NCBI GenBank assembly: GCA_964493945.1
Contig: CAZBQG010000112.1
Span: 1 to 13,606, forward strand
Direction: 5' to 3'
Origin: CAZBQG01 sp964493945
GTDB lineage: Bacteria > Pseudomonadota > Alphaproteobacteria > Rhodospirillales > UBA2165
Length of the DNA stretch: 13,606 nt
The notes under the pieces were generated by a model that did not search any database, was not told the DNA's origin, and saw only the letters and a list, made by a program, of their open reading frames with translations. Position numbers and translations under genes: made by a program. This document shows, piece after piece, positions 6,428 through 11,753 of this stretch. The stretch's first letter is position 1. Every line of letters starts with the position of its first letter.

Positions 6428-6931
6428 TCAAACAGCCTCAAATGGGCCAGCGGGCGGGCTTAAGCGGAACCGTCGATATCCCAGCTTCCATTCACTTTGC
6501 GGCAACCGCTGCCGCTCACTCGGCCCATTTTTTTTACCATAAGCGACGCTGGCATCGTAATCGCGGCAGAGCTTGCCCCGCTCTCCGGTATAGGATTGCC
6601 CGGGGGTTATGGTCCCGGCAGAGCCGGTCACCGGATTGACCCAGGTGACCAATTCGCCGTCCTCGGCCTGGGCCAGGGCGCGCTTGGTGGTGTTTGACAA
6701 TAAGGCCCGGTCCGATGGATCCAGTTCATGGCCGAAATTGTAACCGGCCATCGCGCCCACCAAGGCGCCGACCCCAACCAGAACCCATTGTTTATTGCCG
6801 CCACCGAACTGGCTGGCCGTATAACCGCCCAGCAGGGCGCCAACACCGGTACCGGCGGCTTCACCCACGCTGACTCGGCCCGTACAGGCGGTGAGCAAAA
6901 GAGCGAAAACTGCAACCAGGATTTTCTTCAT
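6428..6931 (-). CDS. Glycine-zipper outer-membrane lipoprotein (17 kDa surface antigen-like), frameshifted near the C-terminus
   Basis: This is a lipoprotein of the Rickettsia 17 kDa surface-antigen/glycine-zipper group. The signal peptide ends in the lipobox LLTAC with Cys16. A glycine-zipper region spans about 27-69 (GTGVGALLGG, then GVGALVGAMAGYNFG). The conserved tail domain follows (TWVNPVTGSAGTITPGQSY, 96-114, then CRDY). The start at 6931 has AAGGATAGG upstream. As written, the ORF ends in a Pro/Arg-rich, non-family tail. After codon 134, at an A8 run, the other frame reads GSGCRKVNGSWDIDG and stops at 6460, which matches the family's conserved GxxCRxxDGSW ending. A run of seven A would give a normal 156-residue protein. 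So the visible ORF end at 6428 is probably false. Likely role: an envelope structural lipoprotein of unknown specific function. Confidence 0.8.
   Translation of the reverse strand: MKKILVAVFALLLTACTGRVSVGEAAGTGVGALLGGYTASQFGGGNKQWVLVGVGALVGAMAGYNFGHELDPSDRALLSNTTKRALAQAEDGELVTWVNPVTGSAGTITPGQSYTGERGKLCRDYDASVAYGKKNGPSERQRLPQSEWKLGYRRFRLSPPAGPFEAV
6460..6527 (-). other. Out-of-frame family-typical C-terminus of the glycine-zipper lipoprotein
   Basis: Downstream of the A8 tract, the frame beginning ATG GGC CGA encodes MGRVSGSGCRKVNGSW followed by DIDGSA and a TAA at 6460-6462. The second Cys and the GSW element match the expected end of 17 kDa antigen-like domains. This is coding sequence displaced by one base from the main frame. 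Confidence 0.75.
6528..6535 (-). repeat. A8 homopolymer (T8 on plus strand) at the frameshift point
   Basis: Eight consecutive A in the coding strand of the lipoprotein gene (GGT AAA AAA AAT). Seven would keep the family-typical frame. Such runs are prone to replication or transcription slippage and to sequencing error. Confidence 0.9.
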
Positions 6932-6970
6932 GGTTCCTATCCTTCAGGTCTGACCGCCACCCGTTTCGCG

Positions 6971-6998
6971 TGGTTCCACGTCAAACCGGGTGGAACCA
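6971..6998. promoter_or_regulatory. 9-bp perfect inverted repeat between the two lipoprotein genes
   Basis: TGGTTCCAC (6971-6979) and GTGGAACCA (6990-6998) are exact inverted copies separated by 10 bases, in the 98-base gap between the lipoprotein genes. No T-run follows on either strand, so it is not a standard intrinsic terminator. The centre-to-centre distance is about 19 bases, which would also suit a dimeric regulator binding upstream of the glycine-zipper lipoprotein. No clear promoter hexamers were found with it. Confidence 0.45.
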
Positions 6999-7029
6999 TA
7001 GCATAATTAAGGGCTTAAGGGAAATGGCG

Positions 7030-7350
7030 TCAGGGTTTGACGCAGGAGAAATTGGCTCTGGCCGGCGTGGTCAGAGGGCATTCAAGAAGATCCTGGTCAC
7101 GGAATACGGCCCGTTTGCCGAATTTGGCGCATTCCACATTGGCCATCTGAAGCATGAATTGAGGCGTGGTGGACTGGCTGTTGTAACAGACTTGCACCAG
7201 AGAGCGGTCCTTCAGTTCCCGGCCAAAATTGGCTGACTTCCGGTTGAATTCATCTTTATCAAAAATATAAGGATCGGGACCACCGCAGGCGCCGAGGAAA
7301 AAGGCGCTGACGAGCAGGATGGCCGAAAATTTTAAGGAACCCTGGAGCAT
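7030..7350 (-). CDS. Small lipoprotein of unknown function
   Basis: This 106-residue protein has a signal peptide with a lipobox, SAFFLGAC (15-22), so it should be lipid-modified at Cys22. The next residues are Gly-Gly rather than Asp, which favours outer-membrane sorting. The mature part is short, with three more cysteines (CYN, ECAKFG, LECPLTTP) and a fourth near the end (SCVKP). The pattern FDKDEFNR...FGRELKDRS..QVCYNSQSTTPQ resembles an alphaproteobacterial family of small uncharacterised lipoproteins that I recall without a name. No Shine-Dalgarno sequence precedes the ATG at 7350. A promoter places transcription initiation at or one base before it, so the message may be leaderless. It is separated by 98 bases from the next lipoprotein gene on the same strand and diverges from the DUF1194 gene. 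Confidence 0.75.
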   Translation of the reverse strand: MLQGSLKFSAILLVSAFFLGACGGPDPYIFDKDEFNRKSANFGRELKDRSLVQVCYNSQSTTPQFMLQMANVECAKFGKRAVFRDQDLLECPLTTPARANFSCVKP

Positions 7351-7357
7351 AGATCAT

Positions 7358-7386
7358 TCTATAGCGGCAATTAAGGCCCCCGACAA
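7358..7386 (-). promoter_or_regulatory. Promoter of the small lipoprotein gene, predicted leaderless
   Basis: On the minus strand, TTGTCG (7381-7386) and TATAGA (7358-7363) are 17 bases apart. Only seven bases separate the -10 element from the ATG (7350), so the transcript should begin at 7350 or 7351. Confidence 0.5.
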
Positions 7387-7405
7387 TGGCGCCGACGGGG
7401 CAGTC

Positions 7406-7436
7406 TTGCATTTGGGCACTGATTCAGGTGTAAAAT
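7406..7436 (+). promoter_or_regulatory. Promoter of the DUF1194 gene, predicted leaderless
   Basis: TAAAAT (7431-7436) is a good -10 element lying six bases before the ATG at 7443, with TTGCAT (7406-7411) upstream at a long 19-base spacing. Initiation would fall at or near the ATG itself. No Shine-Dalgarno sequence is present. Confidence 0.4.
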
Positions 7437-7442
7437 TGGCCC

Positions 7443-8354
7443 ATGACTTCCCGGCACCTTTTCTCTTTTCCAGCCTCATTCCTGATTTGGCCGGTCAGGC
7501 CAGTGTTTGGCGTGCTGGCGGTTTTGCTTTTGGCCGTGGCCGGAACGGGCCCTGCCCGGGCGGCCCAGCCGGTGGATCTGGATCTGGAACTGGTGCTGGC
7601 CATCGATGTTTCTCGTTCCATCGACGAGGTGGAAGCCCGCATGCAGCGCGAAGGCACGGCCGCCGCGCTGCGCGGCAAACAGGTTATTCAAGCCATCAAA
7701 GGTGGCATATTGGGCAAGATCGCCGTCGCCTATCTGGATTATTCCTCGTCGGATTACAACGAGGTGGTGGTCGATTGGCGGCTCATTGCATCTGAAAAGG
7801 ACTCCCTGGACTTCGCCGCCCGCCTCAGTGCCGCACCCCTTACTTTAGGGCGGCGCACTTCCATTTCCGATGCCATCGAACAAGGTGTTCGGATGATCCA
7901 GGGAAATGATTTTCAAGGCACCCGGCGGATTATCGATATTTCGGGTGACGGCCCCAACAATGCGGGCATTCTGGTCAATGACGCCCGGAATGCGGCCAAC
8001 AAATTGCGCATCACCATTAACGGCCTGCCGATCATCAATAACCGGCCCGGCTTCGGCAACCGGTTCAGCCTGACCGATCTGGACCGTTATTACCAAGGAT
8101 GCGTCATTGGCGGCTTCGGCGCCTTCATGGTGATCGCCAAGGATTTCAAGGATTTCGCCCGCGCCATCCGGCGCAAACTAATATTTGAAATCGCCGGCGG
8201 CGGGCCGGTCAGACCGCCACGGCTTTTGCGCCGGGTGGCGGAAGGGCGGATTGGCGGCGGGGCCGGATATACCTATGCCAAGGGCTGCGATATCGGCGAA
8301 AGAATGTGGCAGGGTATCCGGGATTTCCCTTTCATTGATGATGGCGACAACTGA
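7443..8354 (+). CDS. Secreted DUF1194 (von Willebrand factor A-like) protein
   Basis: This 303-residue protein of the DUF1194 family has a von Willebrand factor A-like fold. The N-terminus is a signal peptide with a long n-region, a hydrophobic core (GVLAVLLLAVAG, 23-34) and a probable cut after ARA (38-40), so it should be periplasmic or exported. The metal-ion-dependent adhesion site is visible as DVSRS (55-59), Thr139 in RRTSISDAIEQG and Asp169 in SGDGPNN. A metal-dependent protein-protein contact is therefore plausible; the partner is unknown. After about residue 250 there is a 50-residue basic/Gly-rich extension. The ATG at 7443 has no Shine-Dalgarno sequence; an in-frame GTG at 7503 would give a shorter signal peptide with no positive charge. 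Its stop overlaps the next start by one base (TGATG), so DUF3572 is translationally coupled. Confidence 0.85.
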   Translation: MTSRHLFSFPASFLIWPVRPVFGVLAVLLLAVAGTGPARAAQPVDLDLELVLAIDVSRSIDEVEARMQREGTAAALRGKQVIQAIKGGILGKIAVAYLDYSSSDYNEVVVDWRLIASEKDSLDFAARLSAAPLTLGRRTSISDAIEQGVRMIQGNDFQGTRRIIDISGDGPNNAGILVNDARNAANKLRITINGLPIINNRPGFGNRFSLTDLDRYYQGCVIGGFGAFMVIAKDFKDFARAIRRKLIFEIAGGGPVRPPRLLRRVAEGRIGGGAGYTYAKGCDIGERMWQGIRDFPFIDDGDN

Positions 8355-8629
8355 TGAATGAAAAACAGGCCCAAACCCTGGCATTACAGGCTGCCGCCTA
8401 TATTTTCGCCGACGAAAAGGCCCTCGACGGGCTGATGGCGGCCAGCGGCGCCGATGGGGATCAATTGCGCGCCGGAATGGCTGATCCCGCATTTCTGGCC
8501 GGGCTTCTGGATTATCTGTTGGGCAACGAGCCTTTGTTGCTTGAATTTTGCGAGGCCCAGGAAATCGCCCCCGGATTGCCGGCCCGCGCCCAGGCAGCAT
8601 TGATGCCTATGGGTGAGCCCCTGGATTGA
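8354..8629 (+). CDS. DUF3572 family protein
   Basis: This 91-residue acidic, all-helical small protein fits DUF3572, an alphaproteobacterial family of unknown function. The sequence begins with a helix (QAQTLALQAAAYIFADEKAL), then a GLMAASGADGDQLR segment, a second helix (DPAFLAGLLDYLLGNEPLLL) and the FCEAQEIAPGLPARAQAAL tail, where the EFC..QGL.P..P..A...LPG pattern of the family is recognisable. The ATG shares one base with the stop of the DUF1194 gene and has no separate ribosome-binding site, which indicates reinitiation. The response-regulator gene follows 71 bases downstream. In other alphaproteobacteria DUF3572 often sits just before a small response-regulator gene; that is recalled, not checked. 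It is cytoplasmic, with no catalytic motif visible. Confidence 0.8.
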   Translation: MNEKQAQTLALQAAAYIFADEKALDGLMAASGADGDQLRAGMADPAFLAGLLDYLLGNEPLLLEFCEAQEIAPGLPARAQAALMPMGEPLD

Positions 8630-8653
8630 TCGGGCGGGGTTTATGGGTATTAT
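8626..8653 (+). promoter_or_regulatory. Possible promoter of the response-regulator gene
   Basis: TTGATC (8626-8631) and TATTAT (8648-8653) are 16 bases apart, at the end of the DUF3572 gene and 47 bases before the response-regulator ATG. It could give that gene independent expression. The match is moderate. Confidence 0.3.
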
Positions 8654-8700
8654 GGGCTATAGCCGGTAAGCTGGAAGTTTTGCGGGTCGGGGAAGCCGCC

Positions 8701-9429
8701 ATGGAGCAAACCGCCAACATATTGGTCGTTGACGACGAGCCAGATATCCGTGAATTCCTCAAAGATTATCTGGAGATGCAGGGCTTTTCCGTGACCACCG
8801 CCGATAGTGGGGAGGAAATGCGCGAAGCCGTTGACAAAGCCGAATATGACTTGGCCATTCTGGATTTGATGATGCCCGGCGAGGACGGTTTATCGCTGAC
8901 GCGTTTTTTACGGGAAAACACGGATATGGCGATCATCATTCTCACCGGGCGGGGCGACGAAATCGACCGCATTGTGGGCCTGGAGATGGGCGCCGACGAT
9001 TACATGGCGAAACCCTTCAATTCCAGGGAATTGCTGGCGCGGGTGAAATCCGTCCTCCGGCGCGCCCTGGAAGCGCCCAAAAAGAGCGAAGGAGAAAAAG
9101 AGGGCCTCCAGCAATTCTCCGGTTGGAACTTCGACAAGCTGGCCCGGCGCCTTACCTCTCCGGATGGCGAGGATGTTCCCCTGACCACCATGGAATTCAA
9201 TCTGCTCAGCGCCTTCACCGATCACCCAAATCACGTCATGGACCGGGACCGGCTGCTCGATCTTTTACAAAGCCGCAGTTGGGAACCCTATGACCGGAGC
9301 GTTGATGTTCTGGTGGGCAGGCTGCGCCAAAAGATCGAAAAAGACCCCAAGAAACCCGAACTGATCAAAACCGTGCGCGGCGCAGGATATGTGCTGGCGA
9401 CCACCGTCGAGAAGATGGCATCGGGTTAA
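8701..9429 (+). CDS. OmpR/PhoB-family two-component response regulator
   Basis: This 242-residue DNA-binding response regulator has a receiver domain at residues 1-120, with the acidic pair Asp11-Asp12, phosphoacceptor Asp55 (LAILDLMMPG), Thr82 and Lys104 (MAKPF). After a charged linker rich in Lys and Glu, the winged-helix output domain covers about 140-235. It shows LTTMEFNLLSAF, the recognition-helix region SWEPYDRSVDVLVGRLRQKI and the terminal GAGYVL wing. The ATG at 8701 is chosen because the receiver's first strand starts at residue 6 and GGGGAAG lies six bases upstream. An in-frame TTG at 8626 would add 25 residues of no domain value. No histidine kinase is encoded beside it, so its partner kinase and target genes are unknown. 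Its stop overlaps the convergent heparinase gene by four bases. Confidence 0.92.
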   Translation: MEQTANILVVDDEPDIREFLKDYLEMQGFSVTTADSGEEMREAVDKAEYDLAILDLMMPGEDGLSLTRFLRENTDMAIIILTGRGDEIDRIVGLEMGADDYMAKPFNSRELLARVKSVLRRALEAPKKSEGEKEGLQQFSGWNFDKLARRLTSPDGEDVPLTTMEFNLLSAFTDHPNHVMDRDRLLDLLQSRSWEPYDRSVDVLVGRLRQKIEKDPKKPELIKTVRGAGYVLATTVEKMASG

Positions 9430-11402
9430 GCGGGAAAGTTGAAGCAAACCTCCACATCTTTCGGCGCATTATTTTCCGGATAAATCAACACCCGCAGCCG
9501 GGCAAGAGCACCTTCGCGGTTGAATTCCAGGGCCCGGCTTTCCAGCTTAACCCCATAGCTTGGCGAAATCCAGCAGGGGCGCTCCGTCGCCGTGAAACCC
9601 TGGATATCGGGGCAATGGAGCAAAAAACTTTTTTCACCAGCCCGCAAACGCCAAATTCCGTCTTCAAGGCGCTCTGGATCAACTCCCGGCGCCAAATGAT
9701 AAGGCACGCTGAGACGGTGGCTGCCCTGGCCTTCGAAACGGTCTTCGATGGCCAGACGGTGATGCGCCCTGTCCAGGATCATCCGGCGCACCGGGCGCAC
9801 AACGTGGCCCGAATAGGCCCCTTCGAAATAATCAAACTTTTCATCCACCCGCCAGAAGCGTGGCTCCGGCCTGGCAACCTCATGCAGGCGGAACAGCTCA
9901 TTCGGCGCAACGAAGCGGTTCTGTTCGGCGCTGTCAATCTGGGGCGTATTATGGGCATTGGTGGCCCGCAACCTGTTCCGCCACCCGGGCGATGCGGTAT
10001 AGACGAAACTTCCGCAATCGCTGAGCAGGGCCGTGTTGTCCAACACCAGATCGACCGACAGGCAATCATTATGTCCGTGCCCGCCCCTGCCCCCAAAGCC
10101 AACCGGCCCGCAATCAATGAACACCCGGTCTCCGGGCCCGGTCATAATATAGACGCCGCCTTCGGCAAACGCCCGCGAAGGGGCTGTGGGTTTACCCTCA
10201 ATTCCAGATGCGGCGGGGGGGCCCGACAGCCAGAACAATTCGGGCGAGACGGGCGCCCCATCTCCTAGATAATTCCGGATCAAGGGGCCCAGATAATTAT
10301 GATCCCCCACCGCCTGACCGCCGAAGGGCAGGACCCGCCCATCGTCGCCATCGCCCCACAGGGGTGCCGCCGCCTGGCCGGCCATATAGCTGTCCGCGAA
10401 TTCACCCATGAGGGCCAGCCGCTCATCCATGGCGCCCGGCACCTCCATACCCAGTACCCGGCGATAGGCCATGGGCAGAAGGAAAAGTTCGGCAACCAGC
10501 CGGTGATAGAAAGTAGACGCCTCAAAATCCACGCCGTCAGGATGGGTTTGGCGGAACATTTCCCGCTCCAGCACACGCCAGCCTTGGGCCACCCAGGATG
10601 CCGGCTTGCCCCCTTCGCCAAAAAAGAGCCCAGCCACCACCAGCCCCGCCCCATCGGCCACGCAATGGTTTCCGTTGAGCCCAAAATCCTCCAGGTAACG
10701 GCTGACATAGACCCCGTGACGGTAAAGGCTGATCAGGAAATCATTACGGAAACTTTCATCCTGCCAGGCGGGCGCTTGGTGAAAGACATGAAAGAACCAG
10801 ACCCAGACGAAAATCCGCATGGAGGCTTCCATGGCCGAAGTCCAGTTGACGCCCCTCCCATAGGGATTAGCCTTTATCCATTCTTCCAACAAGGCGCGGA
10901 CGAATTCCGCATAGCGCGCTTCACCCTTCAGCAAATAGGCCTGACCGGCGGGAAGGGCCCATTGCAGGCGCGAAAATTCCCAGGGCAGCTTTACGTCACT
11001 TGGGCGGGAGAAATCATTAACGTCGATATCACGATGAAATTTATGCGGCCATGCCAGGCCGGTTTTAAAATCCTCCGGCCAGGGGAGCGGGCGGGAAAGC
11101 TGTACCGGCCCCGACCCCAGAAGATCGATCCGTCCCTCGATTGCGGCATCGGCCGCCGCCAGGATACGCTCCCCGTCGCCCGGGCAGTGGGTTTCATAAA
11201 GGGATGTATCCACGGGCCTGGTGAACCAGGGAGAAGGTCTTGCCCCCAAACGCTCCCACAAGCCGGCTTCATCCAAAGGCCCGGCGGGCGGCCCCTGAAA
11301 CCGCTCCAGGAATGCTCTGCCCTCCATGGCGAGCCGGCGGGCCAACTCGCCTGGGGGCCGGCTGAGCCCCCGGCTTATCCTGTTCAGCCAAATCCCCGTC
11401 AT
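9426..11402 (-). CDS. Heparinase II/III family protein (polysaccharide lyase-like)
   Basis: This 658-residue protein has the two-part heparinase II/III architecture: an alpha-helical toroid first, then beta-sandwich sheets. Landmarks, counted from the ATG at 11402, are the helical motifs WEFSRLQW and NPYGRGVNWTSAMEASMR, NGNHC (243-247), STFYHRLVAELF (with Tyr299 and His300), and GRGGHGHNDCLSVDL (438-452, His442 and His444), the hallmark of the Hepar_II_III domain. NAHNT (482-486) follows. These fit the lyase-type catalytic and metal sites. Relatives sit in exopolysaccharide clusters and may cleave uronic-acid-containing glycans. The substrate here is unknown. The ATG at 11402 has GGAG six bases upstream and is preferred over ATGs at 11414 and 11441. 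None of these starts yields a recognisable signal peptide, which is odd for a polysaccharide enzyme. No glycosyltransferase gene is adjacent. Confidence 0.85.
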   Translation of the reverse strand: MTGIWLNRISRGLSRPPGELARRLAMEGRAFLERFQGPPAGPLDEAGLWERLGARPSPWFTRPVDTSLYETHCPGDGERILAAADAAIEGRIDLLGSGPVQLSRPLPWPEDFKTGLAWPHKFHRDIDVNDFSRPSDVKLPWEFSRLQWALPAGQAYLLKGEARYAEFVRALLEEWIKANPYGRGVNWTSAMEASMRIFVWVWFFHVFHQAPAWQDESFRNDFLISLYRHGVYVSRYLEDFGLNGNHCVADGAGLVVAGLFFGEGGKPASWVAQGWRVLEREMFRQTHPDGVDFEASTFYHRLVAELFLLPMAYRRVLGMEVPGAMDERLALMGEFADSYMAGQAAAPLWGDGDDGRVLPFGGQAVGDHNYLGPLIRNYLGDGAPVSPELFWLSGPPAASGIEGKPTAPSRAFAEGGVYIMTGPGDRVFIDCGPVGFGGRGGHGHNDCLSVDLVLDNTALLSDCGSFVYTASPGWRNRLRATNAHNTPQIDSAEQNRFVAPNELFRLHEVARPEPRFWRVDEKFDYFEGAYSGHVVRPVRRMILDRAHHRLAIEDRFEGQGSHRLSVPYHLAPGVDPERLEDGIWRLRAGEKSFLLHCPDIQGFTATERPCWISPSYGVKLESRALEFNREGALARLRVLIYPENNAPKDVEVCFNFPA

Positions 11403-11487
11403 GGCGTTCTCCATTGGGGCCCATTGCGGCACGGGCGCCATTGGTCAATGATGGCTCTTGATTTACCGCTGTACGAGGAAGATGACA

Positions 11488-11751
11488 ATGGCACGTTTCT
11501 ACCAACCGCCGATCGAGGGCTCGGCCGACAACCCCTTCCACCGCGACGAGACCGGCAAACTGATACGCCGTACCTATTGGCTGGAAATGGGAGATCCCAC
11601 CGTGATCCTGGCCATGACCCAAGGCGTCGGGGCCAATCTGACGGCGGATGAAAAACGCGCCCATCTGGAAGATATCAAACGCGACCATCTGATCGAGGAT
11701 ATTTGCCAGGTCGAAATCCTCCCCCCCGATACCGAGGAACCGGGTCAATAA
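11488..11751 (+). CDS. Unrecognised 87-residue protein
   Basis: I do not recognise this small soluble protein (MARFYQPPIEGSADNP start). It is charged, with no signal peptide and no membrane segment. It has a probable two-strand start (GKLIRRTYWLEMGDPTVILAM) and a helix rich in Lys, Glu and Asp (ADEKRAHLEDIKRDHLIEDI). Cys83 or nearby is the only cysteine. The ATG at 11488 has AGGAAG exactly six bases upstream; the ATG at 11482 and the TTG at 11458 are less well placed. A weak promoter (TTGCGG, 17 bases, AATGAT at 11424-11452) lies upstream. It diverges from the heparinase gene and ends two bases before the MATE start codon, so it is probably co-transcribed and coupled with the exporter. An accessory role to the exporter is possible, but nothing in the sequence shows it. 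Confidence 0.65.
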   Translation: MARFYQPPIEGSADNPFHRDETGKLIRRTYWLEMGDPTVILAMTQGVGANLTADEKRAHLEDIKRDHLIEDICQVEILPPDTEEPGQ

Positions 11752-11753
11752 AT

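Noticed and set aside
5681..6463. 260-codon plus-strand ORF opposite the hydrolase
   Set aside because: It is antisense to a protein with a complete catalytic triad, and its composition (Gln, Arg and His rich) is typical of a shadow.
6528..6535. T8 run as the tail of a plus-strand intrinsic terminator
   Set aside because: No stable stem immediately precedes it, and it lies within the coding sequence of a minus-strand gene.
6971..6998. Inverted repeat as a rho-independent terminator of the small lipoprotein gene
   Set aside because: No T-run follows the stem on either strand; it was kept only as a possible operator or RNA stem.
7007..7021. Direct repeat TTAAGGG-C-TTAAGGG
   Set aside because: Two short copies only, with no further periodic copies nearby; probably chance.
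7319..7795. Plus-strand ORF overlapping the DUF1194 gene start
   Set aside because: It is in a different frame from the DUF1194 gene, and is Gly/Ala/Arg rich with no motif.
10299..11651. 450-codon plus-strand ORF opposite the heparinase gene
   Set aside because: It is antisense to a protein with clear family motifs and reads as Pro/Gly/His-rich shadow sequence; its end overlaps a small gene with a good ribosome site.
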